Origin: Cocos nucifera
Taxonomy: Eukaryota; Streptophyta; Magnoliopsida; Arecales; Arecaceae
DNA: 64,000 bases
Direction: 5' to 3'
NCBI GenBank assembly: GCA_006176705.1
Contig: QRFJ01000085.1
Coordinates: 1,635,523-1,699,522, forward strand
This document shows positions 21,148 through 34,200 of the stretch, one piece after another. The notes under the pieces are model-generated. The model did no database searches. It was not told the DNA's origin and saw only the letters and a program-made list of their open reading frames with translations. The translations under genes were made by a program, and so were the position numbers. Within the stretch, counting starts at the first letter, position 1; every line of letters starts with the position of its first letter.

Positions 21148-23214
21148 ATGAGAGACGAGAGATCGTCCGAGATGTCGGACGAGGAAGCCCCCGGCGGCGG
21201 CGACGGCCCCTCGCCGCCATTCTCCGACCAGGTCCTGGAGAACGTCCTCGAGAGCGTGCTCCAGTTCCTGGACTGCCGCCGGGACCGGAACGCGGCCTCG
21301 CTGGTGTGCCGGTCCTGGTGCCGCGCCGAGGGCCAGACCCGGCGCAAGCTCTTCATCGGCAACTGCTACGCTGTCTCCCCGGCACGCGCCGTCGAGCGCT
21401 TCCCCTGCGTCCGGGCGCTCGTTCTCAAAGGCAAGCCCCGCTTCGCCGACTTCGAGCTCGTCCCCGCAGGGTGGGGTGCCCGCTTCTCCCCCTGGCTCGC
21501 CGCCCTCGCCACCGCCAATCCCTGGCTCGAGCGCCTCTACGTCAAGCGCATGTCCGTCTCGGACGCCGACCTCTCCCTCCTCGCCCGCTCCTTCCCCTCC
21601 TTCCGCGACCTCACTCTTATCTGCTGCGACGGCTTCGGCACCGCCGGCCTTGCCGCCATCGCCGAGCATTGCAGGTAACGAATGATCGTATCAGTGTGAG
21701 ATCATTCCTGCTCCTCCAATCATCAGATCCAATTCGATTGCATACAATCTTCTTTAACCCTAGGACTAGTACTGGTGGCGGAGTGGCTGCTACTTATTGG
21801 AGAGATCGGTGGATTTTTCTTTTAGGAACCTACGAGTTCTGGATCTGATAGAGAACGACGTGGAGGACTTGGAGGACCAGGCGCTGGACTGGGTGTCGAG
21901 ATTCCCGCAGTCGACGAGGAGTCTGGAGTCGCTCGTCTTCGACTGCGTGGGATGCGAGGTGAACATGGATGCGCTGGAGGCGCTCGTCGCCCGCTCCCCC
22001 TCCCTCCGGAGGCTGCGGGTGAACCAGCGCGTCTCCGTCGGCCAGCTCCGGCGCCTCATGGTGCGGGCGCCGCAGCTCACCGACCTCGGTACCGGTTCCT
22101 TCGGGGAGGGTGGAGAGGTGGGGCCGGGGGAGTGGGAGGTGGAGGTCGCTGATCTGGAGGCCGCATTCGCCGCCTCCAGGTCTCTGGCGTGCCTCTCGGG
22201 CTTTCGGAACCACGCTCCGGAGTACATCCCTGCCATCTACCCGGTTTGTGCCAACCTCGTCTCTCTCAATCTTGGCTACTCGGTGATCACCGCCGAGGAG
22301 CTCGAGCCGGTCATTATTCATTGCCACAATCTCCAGACTCTCTGGGTATCGTCTTCTTCTCTCCTTCCTTCCTTCCGTCAAGCTGTCCTATTTAGAATTC
22401 AACTGATATGGGTATCGTCTTCTTCTTTCAGGTTCTTGATACTGTTCATGATGAAGGCCTTCAGGCAGTGGCTGCGACTTGCAAGGATCTCCGTGAGCTC
22501 CGGGTATTTCCTTTGGATGGAGCAGAGGAATCCGAGGGCTTCGTATCGGACATCGGCCTCATTGCAATTTCTGAGGGATGTCCGAAGCTCAGATCGATTC
22601 TTTACTTCTGCCAACGAATGACCAATGCTGCTGTGGCGAGCACGTCCAAGAATTGTCCGGAGTTGGTCGTGTTCCGCCTCTGCATCATGGGCTTCTGCCG
22701 CCCCGATCGCCAAACCGGGGAACCCATGGATGAGGGGTTCGGGGCCATCGTCATGAACTGCCAGAAGCTCACCAGGCTTGCTGTGTCTGGCCTGCTGACC
22801 GACAAGGCCTTCGGGTACATTGGAAAATATGGGAAATCGGTGAGAACCCTGTCGGTGGCCTTCGCGGGGAACAGTGACTCCGGTCTGAGGTACGTGCTTG
22901 AGGGGTGCCCCAAATTGCAGAAGCTTGAGATCAGGGACAGCCCTTTCGGGGACGCAGCTCTTCTGTCTGGGATTCACCATTACTATAACATGAGGTTCTT
23001 GTGGATGTCTTCGTGCAAGGTTACCATTAGGGGTTGCAAGGAAGTGGCCCAGAGGCTGCCTCACTTGGTGGTGGAAGTGATCAGGGACAGACCTGAGAAG
23101 GATGATTGTGAGGCCATCGAGAAAGATGATGGTGAGGCCGTTGAGAAGTTATACATGTACCGGTCTCTTGCAGGGCCGAGGGATGATGCACCTCGTTTTG
23201 TGAATATTTTATAG
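21148..23214 (+). CDS. AFB5-like: Auxin co-receptor, TIR1/AFB family, AFB4/AFB5 class
   Basis: Substrate-recognition subunit of a nuclear SCF ubiquitin ligase that binds auxin together with Aux/IAA repressors and sends them for degradation. Three exons (21148-21674, 21826-22345, 22432-23214) with GT-AG introns of 151 and 86 bp encode 609 residues, close to the family norm. An F-box occupies about residues 25-65 (SVLQFLDCRRDRNAASLVC), followed by leucine-rich repeats to the C-terminus (FVNIL). Family signatures include LFIGNCYAVSP, GLLTDKAF and KLEIRDSPFG. Arg98 replaces the pocket His78 of TIR1 and Ala466 replaces Ser438, while Arg431 matches TIR1 Arg403; the first two changes and the extended N-terminus mark the AFB4/5 class, linked to picloram-type auxins. 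The start at 21148 was chosen because MRDERSSEMS resembles the N-terminus of Arabidopsis AFB5; 21172 is an alternative. All frames are open, so it is probably functional. Confidence 0.95.
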
Positions 23215-26200
23215 GCTTTGCCTTTCGGTAGAGATGGTAGGGGAGAAGAACAAGCCAGGCTCTTCTTTACTTCTGGGTGTCGCTGAGGAGCTTACTTCCA
23301 AACGGACGATGCTTTGCTTCAATGCGGTGAGCGTGAGTTTGGTGGACGGTTTACATAGCCCACCAGATAATTCTCATGCTTCATGCATGCCATTAAGACC
23401 GGATAGCTCCATTATTATCATTTATTTTTAATCGTCTCTGCCCCCTTATGCTTGGGTTGTTGAAATACCATATGCAGTAGAAGGTCATTAGATACCAATC
23501 TTCCGGCGCATCTCTTTCTTTTCTTTGCACAGACGAAAACCTCGATGAGCTGGAAGCAGAGGAGGAGCATGTGGGAAAGGGTAATGTGTTCTTGTTGTAT
23601 CAATACAACATTATCAAATGCAATCTTCTAGTTCTAGCATTATGAGATCATTATAAGAGCAATGCTGCAAGGTGATGGATGCATCCTATGCCTCGAGTTT
23701 GCTGACACCTCTCATTTTCGTCTGCTCTATTGGAGAAGAAAGTGAGCGCATCTCTGGATCCTTTTCCTACCCAGGACCAGGGCCTTGATCGTGAGGTGAA
23801 ACTTGGAACTTGGGGACTGTTCTTTATTTTATTATGTCTAGGAGTTTTGTAGTATTCCATGAAAAAGTTGAGTTGTCTTCCCATCAGACGTTTCTTAGTT
23901 CATCAATTTTTGTGATCGTTGGAGCAATATATGAGATGCTCTTGTAGGAACTGAAGAATATCTGCTTTCACCTCGTTGATTTTTTTTTAGTGGATCACTG
24001 TCTCTTTGCCAGTAATGTGATAAGTTTTTAATTTATTCACCGACTCTTCAGCATTTGGAGTTTTCTCTTCTGCTTGTCCCCATTCAATTATATACCAGGG
24101 CATGCTAATGATTCGTTTATAGAGACCTGAAAGTGCCACAGCATGAAACATACAACCATGACCTCATTGGGTCAGCAAAAGTTAGGCTTTGGTCCCAAAT
24201 GGAACAAAAATAAACGGACCATTGATCAGGACAGTCTTATTCATCAAATTAGAGCAGCTTTCCACACACAGGCCATTAGGTTTTTTTTTGTCCTCAATGG
24301 TGGGCTGGTGTGCTGTATCCATCGTCTATGGCCCATAATAAGTTTAAATGGCACCGAATCCACTCTCCTAACAACTGGTAAGTAGGATTTTCCAATATTC
24401 TTGATCTACATCTCTCCATTCGGCCTGCCGTACGGTTTCTTTTCTTTGTTAGGTACAATCATGTTATATAACTGTAATGTCTGTTTAAGATACTGCTTTC
24501 ACGTTTCTAACTTTCTACGGAACCTGCTGATATAAAAGAGTTTATTGTACATCTAGACCACATTTGGCTATAGAAGCAAGCAGTGCAAAGGCTATCCACA
24601 CGACATCATTCTCCTATAAATATTGTTCTGCTCTCTGTATATTATGGTGGCTGTTGTGGAACTGAATTTTCTAGAGGTAAAACACAAAGCACCTTTAGAA
24701 CATGCATAGCTGAGATTGTGTTGGGCTCGGGCAGTCACCATCGAGTTTTTGTATTGCTTACTCCAAAACAGTCCTCTAAAAACTGCATCAAAGCACAGCT
24801 TTTTCCCCTGGATCTCATTCAGAGCTTATCATAGGGTACCCTTCCGTCCAAATGTAAGGAAAATGACCCATCGATCATGACTGGTCGGTCCACCGGTATG
24901 ACGAGTGAATCCAAGCCAGAGGGGGTCATAGGCGAAAGCAGGTGATCAGGATTGGGACCCAACAATCCTTCTCTCCACATGAGTCGCTCAGAAGGTTGTG
25001 GATATCAAGCTGTTTGGTAGGCTGGTGGAATAAGGTGGGAATAAGATGAAAACACGAGTTAAAAAGGGAAAATGCCTCGTCATTATCCTATCTATATCTC
25101 CTGTTTAAAGCTGAAGCAACTGATGATCTCCCTTAGCTCTTTCACTGCTAGATTAAATTATGCTTCATGGTAAAAGATGAAGGAAGAATCCCGAGGGTAC
25201 AAAAAAGTCGTTGGCACCTTGACAAAAAGCAATGCTGATGCTCAGAGCAAGTGGCGAGCGGAAAAACAGCTGAATGGGAAACATTGGGAGAGGGAGGGGA
25301 GGCATCAGCCAGCTGAGGTCTGTTCCCGTGCTGAAGCAAAGGCAAAAGCTCTCTGGCTCCTCGGGGGCAGCAAGCCAGCAGCATGGTCCATTTGAGATAG
25401 AGATGATCCATCCGCTCGTTGGGAAAAAGCCACTAGCTAGCTCTTTAGCAGAGAATGTAGGTGTCTTATGTGGATTCAACTCACCTACAGCTTGACGAAC
25501 GGAAGAATGTTTGAGGCTGTGGTGACCGGTTAGTGTGGTCAAGACCTTCGGTTGCATGGAACCGTGCGGTAATGCCTCATTTTCTGTCAGGCTAACGGGA
25601 AAAGATAAATTCTCATTTCTCGAGTAATATTAGGAGCCGGATGGGGGAATCTTTATTCCTACTGGAATAAATTCTAAGATGGTCTCGGTGTACGCAAGCC
25701 ACGAGTTGGTGCATAAAAGAGCCTAATAGGGGGATTGGTTGAAAATTTTGTTACTTGGATTCACCTGGAATACATGCATGAACAAAACCGAATCAACTTT
25801 TTATTATAGATCATTAATGCAGAATTATGGGTGTAGGGTATTAGTAGGTCTCCTTTAGGGTGAATCAAGTTGAAAGCAAAGGTGCTCTACCATCTAATCC
25901 AGCAACAAGCTTTGGATAACTCTTCGACCCCTCACTCTCTGAAGCACGTCTTGAATATCTTTTAAACCGAACCATTAACTTGATGCTTGATGCATCAGGT
26001 GATTTCACCTTTTAACCTGCTGAAATGTCCAAAATGAAAAGGAATCTGAGATTGTACGGTAGATCAGTGACAATGCAATTGCTGTTTATTATTTATTTAA
26101 TTATAGATGAGAGATTCATTTTCTGTTACATAATATTCGGTGCATGCTTTTCTGACAACATCACTGACCGCTGTTCATCTGCATGAACCTAAAAGAAATT

Positions 26201-26939
26201 CTTTGGGGCTCCTGAGCAAATTTTTGGATTTCCTTCTGGAGGAATCTCCTCGCTATATGTTAACCATTAAACTTCCCCATGGGTAGCTTTAGGTACTACT
26301 TTAGAAAACGAAGTGAATCCTGGTCTACGATAAGCAGCATCGAGCTAAATATAGCTCTCTAGTGGAGACCTATCCAAATCCAGATAACAGATCTTTACAT
26401 CCTTATCTCCCACACTGGTTTAGGTTTAGAATAAGAACAAAGATAACATCGACTTCCCTAGTGAAGCAAAGACAGCATCAGCTTAAGATCGGGATTCAGG
26501 TACATTTGTTTGGCTATATTATGTTGGGAGACGACCCTTGATGTGTATAAATACCTCAATTTGATGATTTAAACAAACAAGTTCAAGAATGCGCAGAATA
26601 TTAGTTGTTGTCCTCTTACAAATCAGTGACAGTTCACCCTGGTGCAAGAGATGATTATAAAAAATAGTGAAGGCATTAGCGACAACCACTTGAGTACATC
26701 ATTTTGACAAAGTTTGGTGGTAGAACTTTTTAGGTGGTGTCTTAGCGTTGCAGTTTGCTATAGGAATCCATATAAATTTAAACATCCTGACAGTGTTCCT
26801 CCAGTCTGTCCTCACGCACCTACGATCATTTACATAAAACAAGGATTTGTGTCTCCAGCTATGGTGCTGAATGGCAACCAATACTACCCGCTAAATGCCT
26901 GGGTACAGTGGTGGAGCCTGGCATCAAATATTGAGGAGG
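23215..26939. other. 3' flank of the AFB gene, no further gene recognised
   Basis: The first few hundred bases should include the AFB 3' untranslated region, but no poly(A) site could be fixed. The rest is moderate-GC single-copy-looking DNA with short open frames (for example 25165-25557 minus, 26714-26947 plus) that show no recognisable domain. No transposon termini were seen. Confidence 0.5.
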
Positions 26940-27330
26940 CAAAATAATAATTTATTAATAATTTTTTAAAATAATTTATGATAAATAATAAAATAAAAAT
27001 ATATAATTAAAATATTAATAGATATTTTATTTTATGTATAAACAAAAATAAATAAAAAAATAATATCTTATGTCATTTGTAAAATAATTTTGATTGTATA
27101 AAAATCTTAATAATTTCTTTTATATTAAAAATTAAAGAATAAATAAAAAATTAAAAAATAAATAAAAAAATATTTTTTTTAAAAAATATTATTTTTAATA
27201 AAAAATTAATATATAAATTAGTTATATGATTTTTTTTAAAATTAATAGATTTATAATATACATGAGATTAAAATATTGAAGAGATCATCGTATATATAAA
27301 TATATAGATAATAAATATTTTAAATTTTTT
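26940..27330. other. Very AT-rich tract
   Basis: Nearly pure A/T sequence built from TAATAAAT/AATAAAAA-like words, with an abrupt left border after GAGGAGGCAAAATAATAA. It may be a decayed transposon tail or matrix-attachment-like sequence; nothing diagnostic was found. Confidence 0.5.
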
Positions 27331-27730
27331 TTTATGGAAGCAGTAGCCCTCTCTGGTCTCTCTTACGTTCTGCCACTGCTGCCTGGTATCTGATATCATC
27401 AAATTGTGATGAACTTATACTATCAGGTCTTATTAAAATGTCGGCACCCTTGTCCATGTGATAACAGGCATGCAGGTGGCGAGGTATGACGGAAGAAAGC
27501 TGGATAAAAAGTTGGTTGATTTTTTTGTTTTCTCGGTAGATAAAAGTTGGCTGATTAGATGTCATTGGACAGGGCGCTTGGTGCCGTATTTGACTATCAT
27601 GGTTACATAAATTACCTTTTAAGCTGATTCATATTCTGAAGACTCTAGAAATTATGATCCCTCCGGATCCTGCAAGCTTCCATCAATACTTCCATCCCTC
27701 ATCGTTTTTAGACCGCCGTGACGGAGGATA

Positions 27731-28163
27731 TGTTAAACATAAAAGATAATTTTATATTTTTATATCTGGATCATACTTTAATATTTATATAAAATTAAAA
27801 TAAATTATATATTATGCTATCATTTTACAAATACGATGATCATGTAGCCCATCAAGCATCTAATCTTTCTTCTGCAAGTAGCTGATTTTCTCACTAATCC
27901 TTCTTAATGTAGACGATTGATGAAAATTATCACACCCTCTTAAGAGTTCAAAAAAAAAACCAAACCATCTTTATTTATACATGTACTTATCTTGTCCTAT
28001 TAAAAAACTTATTCCTAATTAGAGTTAAAATTCCAGTCTAAATCTTATCAGGAATAAGATTCTTTAATTAATTGGGCTCACTATAATCGATTCAGAACTT
28101 AACCCAATGAGTTAAACCTAACTAAGTGACAATTAGGCCATATTAGAAGTTAGATTAATATGC
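27731..28163 (-). repeat. Putative 3' LTR of Copia C
   Basis: Read on the minus strand, this lies just after a purine tract (complement of CTCCTACTTGGCC at 28166-28178) that follows the RNase H, starts TATTAATCTAAC and ends TTATGTTTAACA. A TATA-like TATAAATA occurs inside. No second copy was found at the other end of C, so the boundaries are tentative. Confidence 0.45.
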
Positions 28164-31100
28164 TCCTACTTGGCCTAAATTATCACTTAAAATTAATTTT
28201 TTAATTTTTCTAAAATATTTTAAAATAAATAAAAAATATTTTTAAATTTTTTAAAATAATAATTCTGAATCAAAATTTTTGAAATTGACCTGATAAGTGC
28301 GCACTCATTTTTTAAAATTTATCCAACTATTTATTCCTTAAAAGATCCTTTATACTTTGATTAAGTAAAAATTATTTATGCAGATCACGGCGGTTATACA
28401 TCTCAATTGACATACTTTCTTCCACGTATCATGATATCAATAATTCTTACTTAAATCAGTCTTATATACTAGAATACATAGCTTATCAAAAACTATAATA
28501 CCTATGATAATGGTTCTACTGTTATGTCATATAAATAATACTTCTGTTTACTTTAATTTTGATAAAAATCAACCATAATGTATATAAACGATAATTAAAC
28601 AGAAGTAATAGTAGTTATTAAACTATTAAAATATCTCAAAATAAGTGTCTATTATAAATTAAAAATTTTAATGATAAATATCCATAACTTTTATATGCTC
28701 TTTAAAAATTTTGGATACTAAACTTTTCGTCAAAGAATCAGCTATCATACAAGTAGTACAAATAAAATTAATAGATACTTGATGACTATTAATTCTCTGA
28801 TTTACAATAAGATACTTATCAATAATATGCTTATTTGCATTGGTCATCTTATTATTTTTAAAAAAAAAATTACAGCAAAATTATCACAATAAATTCATAG
28901 CAGTTTGGAAATAGAATTTATAACTCCAAGCTCTGAGATAAATTTTTTAAACCATAGAACATGTGAGGAAGCCTTATAGCAGCTTATATATTTAACTTCC
29001 ATAATAGAGCAGGCAATAATACATTATTTTGCACTCTTCCATGAGATTGCTCCACCAACCAATAGGAAGATGTAATATGATGTAGACTTTTTGCTATCGA
29101 GATAACCGGTATAATCTATATCTGAATAACTAATTATCTTCAGTTGATCAGTCATCCTATAAGTAAGCAATATAGTCTTTAGTTTTCTAAATATATCGCA
29201 TCACCTTCTTGGTAGCTTTTCAGTGGTCCATATCTGAATTACTCTGATATCTACCAAGCATTTTTAAAGCAAAACTAATATCAGGATGAGTACATACTTG
29301 AGCATACATCAGGCTACATATTACAAATATATAGGGTATATCTTTTATCTGATTTTTCTCAATTTTATTTTTGGGATACCAAAATTTATTAAATTTATCA
29401 TCCTTAATAATTGACACTTCACTTGATGAATAGCTTAACATTTTAAATCTTTCTATGATCCTAGTAATATAATTCTTTTGAGATAAACTAAGTAACCTCT
29501 TATTCCTATCATGATGGATTTCTATACTAAGAATATAAGAAGCGTCTTTCATATCTTTTATGCTAAAATGTTTGAAAAAAAAACTTTTAATTTGATGCAA
29601 GAGATCCAAATTATTACTGGCTAATAAGATATCATCTACATATAGTATCAAAAATATAAACATACTTCCATTCATCTTCAGATATATACATTGATCAATA
29701 ATATTTTTTTTAAATTTGAAGAAAGCAATGATATGATTAAACTTTAAGTACTATTGCTTGAAAACTTATTTAAGATCATATATAAATTTTTTTAATTTAT
29801 ATATTAATCTTTTATTTTCTTGCACTAAAAATTCTTCAGGCTATTTCATATATACCTCTTTCTTTAAATCCTTATTCAAGAACGTAGTCTTAATATCCAT
29901 TTGATGTAGCTCTAAATCAAAATAAGCTACTAATGCCATAATGATTCTAAATGAATCTTTTCCAAAAATAGGAGAAAATATTTCATAATAATCAATGTCT
30001 TCCTTTTGAATGAATTTCTTTGCTACAAATATAGTCTTATATCTTTCAATATTATCTTTGAAATTTCATTTGGTCTTAAAAATTCATTTACAACCTACAG
30101 ACTTAAATCATTTAGACAATTCGATAAATTTTCAAACTTGATTTTTATTCATGGATTCCATCTCATCTTTTATGGTGTCTAACCAAAGTTCAGAACCATT
30201 GCTATTCATGGCATCATTAAATGAAACTAGATCATTCTTCATCCTAACATCATAATCATATTCTTATAAGTAAACAACATAATTATCTAAAATAGCCGAC
30301 CTTCTAATTTTAGTAGATCTTCATAATATTTCAAATTTAGTATCATTATTGTAATTATTTTCAATCGGATCAAGTTCATTGACAGTCTATTCAGAAAGTG
30401 GTATATCAATCACCCGTTGATGTTTTATAATTTTAGATTGAGTAGATTTATGTGGAATATCTTTAAATATTACTGTAATAGAAAGAGATTCTCTTATTTT
30501 TTATAATACCGTATTAGACGGTTCATCATTTTCACTATTTTCATCATCCTCAATGAATCTAGTAGTTTTTGTTTCAATAATTTTAGTAGTGTGTGATGGA
30601 CAATAAAATCTAAATTTTTTTAGATATTTTATAAAATAACAGTTAACTATTCTAGAATCTAATTTTTTTTATGGATTATATAATCGAGCCTTTGCAAGAT
30701 AATTCCAAACATGTAAATATCCTAAGGTTAATTTTCTATCCATCTATAACTCAAAAAAAAATTTAAAAATGACCTTACTAGATATTTGATTTAGGATATA
30801 CATAGCGATTTTCAAATTTTTTTTCATAAATTCAAGTATAATGAGGAATTATTAATCATACTCCTCACAATGTCCATTAAGATGCAATTATGCTTTTCAG
30901 CCACACCATTATGTTAAAAATTTTTTGGTATAATGTACTATGCTACAATGCCATGCTGTTCAAAAAATTTAGCAAAAAATTCAGAATTATGATTAGATTT
31001 ATCATATCTATCATTGTATTCATCACTTCTATCAAATTTCATAATCTTAATTTTTCTATCCAATTGATTTTTTACTTTAGCTTTGTACATATTAAATGCT

Positions 31101-31204
31101 TTCAAAGCTTCAGATTTTTCATACAATAGTAAAATATAACCATAACATGAGAAATCATCAATAAAGATGATAAAATATTTATTCTTTAAAATAAGATATA
31201 AACT
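28164..31204 (-). pseudogene. Copia C pol, C-terminal piece (integrase, RT, RNase H)
   Basis: On the minus strand, right to left: integrase C-terminal core (31126-30938, IKIMKFDRSDEYND and EFFAKFFEQHGI), a linker with scattered stops, RT (about 30120-29220) with KKEVYMK-like sequence near 29845, the catalytic LYVDDILLAS at about 29660-29631 and PYIFVICSLMYAQVCTHPDI near 29330, then RNase H to about 28650 (CMIADSLTKSL near 28740). Frames are repeatedly broken. At 31204 it stops abruptly at the left LTR of Copia A. The matching N-terminal half is at 58405-60010. Confidence 0.85.
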
Positions 31205-34200
31205 TATTAGATGTCTGCTCTAGAAGCCAAATTAGCTAACACTTGTAATACACTTCTAGGAATAATTTTATAATTTTAATTATAAATAAATAAAAAAAAT
31301 ATTTTCTATCATAGTATGTATTTAAAGTGTCTGTGATACATTCTTTGAGTTAATGGTAATGATAATTCATATTTTCAAGAGTTGAAAAATTTAAGACATG
31401 AATTTTTATAATTAACTTATAAAACTGCTCCTGACTATAGGATCATCACGAGGATGGTGATCGATCTGGAAGGTTGGTGTATAATTACTTTCTTAGGATA
31501 GATGAAACTTGAGTCTATGGTGTGGAGACATCAGGACGAGAGTACATATTCTTGTTAGAGAACGAGAGCACTAAGCATGACCATCTTGAGTAGTCATAAG
31601 GGAGTCTAACTTCTCATCAATGATTAGCTCAATGCTGTAGTGGTGTGTCTGATTCTTTGACTTGAGGTGCATCCACAGTTCATCTTGAGGATGTTATAGT
31701 TTGACTACACCATAACTTAGTCTCCTAGCCATTCAAAATTTTGATATGTAGGCTATAGCATGTTCATTATAGAAATTAGATTGCACCAATAGGAGATCTA
31801 TCTACCTTGGTAGATCAAGAGTAGCCCTATGATGATCATGAGATTGAGTTCATAAGTCCATGGCTATGGTAGTGTAAAGATGATAGAAAAAGTTTCTATT
31901 ATGATTTTACATCAGTCTCAAATCAATTGATTAATTCATATGACAGATATTGGATTTGACGAGTTCATCTTAATCCTAATTGATAGAAAACATGCAGGAT
32001 TTCATGCATAGATTTTAAAATTTTTTCGAAATATAGAGTAGCAGAAGACATAGATTAAACTAATTAATCTATAATATGCATGTAATCAAATTATAAAATC
32101 CTCCATCAAAGATTTATAATATGTTATGATGTAAACATAAATCTAAAATTAAATTAATCATGAGTGGTATTGATCACATCAATACCTAGATCTAGAATAA
32201 TTCTAGATCTAACCCTAAATCACATCTAGGTCACCAAGAGATCAGATCTCTTATCTTTGCATGGGTCGAGATCTCCATGGTTGAATTCGTTGTTGTCTTT
32301 GGAGCTGCACATGCATTCGGCCTCTACAGGTGATCCATACAAACCTACAACATAGATCGAAGGTTCATTGAACAAAGATCCGCTCGAAGTGCTAGCTTCT
32401 CGCGGATTCCTCCTGATGGTTAATCAAATATATGTTCTTCGGATCTCTTGGACAATCCAAGAGATGAAGAACATGAGGAGGAATGAAGAAGGAATTCAAT
32501 CCTTCGATCTTTCATAAATAAAAAATAAATACATATGAAAAACCCTGGGAGAAGATCTTCTCCTTCAGGACATCAACGGTTGATGTCTTGAAAATATCTC
32601 TTATGCTAGGTTCAGAGGAGACCTTCTCCTCTAGATTTGTTTCTACTTTTCTAGATCTCACACCCTCAAATTTTTCTCATAAAAATCTCAAAAATAAAAT
32701 AGAGAAGAAGATACTCAAAAAAAAAAAAAGAGAAGATAATCTTCTCTTACCTTTGTGCCTTCATGACATTAATGATTGATGTCCAGATGAAGATATTTTC
32801 TTTAAGAATCTTGGTACCATCTTTCCTCAAGCCCTTCCTCTCTCTCTCTTTTAGATTTCTATCATATAAAAATTATAAATAAAATAGAAAGAGAGAAACA
32901 TAAACGAAAATTATAAGAGAAGACAATCTTCTCTTACCTTGTCTCTTCAAGATATCAATCTTTGATGCCTTAATTGAAGGCTCTTCTCCATGAATCTTGG
33001 CACCACAAATCCTCCATACCTTCTTCTCCTTCTCCTCTAATATTTTATGATTTTTCTAGGATTTTTTACATCCTCTATGGTCAAAGAAAGAGGCATCCCC
33101 TTTATATTGCAAAACTAGGTCAAAACCTAGTCAAAGGAGGACTTCTATGGGGCGTCCAACTCTTGGACTCCCCTCTCTTAATTTTTGGTGTGTGAAATAG
33201 AAAACCAATGCCCTAAAGAAAGAAAGAAATGATGGAAATAATATTAGAGGCATGGGAAAAGTGGGCGCAGAAGAGGAGGGAAGAGTTTAGGTCAAAGAGG
33301 GCTCTTCCAAGAAGGAAACTAATCCTATCAACTTCCTACTTTTGACCAAGTCAAAATTTATTCTAAATAATCTGATATGGAGCATGGAAAACCTTTTATT
33401 AGGCATGGGAAAATATAAAAAAAAATTAGAATTAAAATATGGCATGGGCTTTTTTAGGTGCAAGTGAAAGAGAGAGAGAGTCCCAGTCCAATTGAAACTC
33501 CTCTTGTTTGACTAGATCAAAATAGATTTAAATTAAATTTAAATTTTATTTAAATTAGATTAAATATAATCTAATTAAGAATGATCCTAGTCCAACTAGG
33601 AGCCTAATTGAATCAGATTAAATCAAGATTTAAATTTGATTTAAATCCTAAGTCAATTAGGTGCACCCAAGTCCTAGTCAAATAAGGAATTATTCTTTCT
33701 TACAATTGGCTTATCCAATAAATCAATTAGACTTAATCTAATTAAATCTAAACTAATTCTAATTGAATATAATTCAATTAAATTTGGTCTCAGTCCGATT
33801 GTTCAATCAAATTGAGCTAATTAGCAATCCAATTGCTAATCGATCCTTCTGCAATACTTGTATTAGGTCAAACATCAATCGTATTGAATGTTTGACCTCA
33901 AAATGATTCTCAATCATCGATTAACCATCCGATCAGGTTACAAGCTCTAATATGTATGACTCCATAAATTCGAACCTAAGTCAGTAGTATAGAAACTAAT
34001 TTTTGTACCAATCGAAGTTACCATCTAGCAATAGTTCCCAACGTCCGAATAGATCGAATGTATGCAAAGCAACATTCTTAGAACCCTGACCCATGGTTAT
34101 CGTATAATTCATCCCTATGATCAATAATATTCAAGACGACTTTGAGTATGCTATCAAATACTCATACAAGTCATCTCTATTGTATCTCAAAATTTTGCAA

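Noticed and set aside
21064..21669. 201-codon open frame antisense to the AFB first exon
   Set aside because: It is a shadow of a GC-rich coding exon; its Gly/Glu/Ala-rich translation has no domain and the sense strand is clearly the gene.
21141..21848. 235-codon Arg/Pro-rich open frame over AFB exon 1
   Set aside because: Different frame from the F-box protein, runs through the intron and has low-complexity composition.
25862..25915. tRNA-like stretch on the minus strand (GATGGTAGAGCACC resembling a D-arm)
   Set aside because: No matching acceptor stem, anticodon stem or GGTTCGAATCC-type B box follows, so it is probably chance or an eroded relic.
26714..26947. 77-codon open frame near the AT-rich tract
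   Set aside because: Mirrored by an antisense frame of similar size and lacking any known domain.
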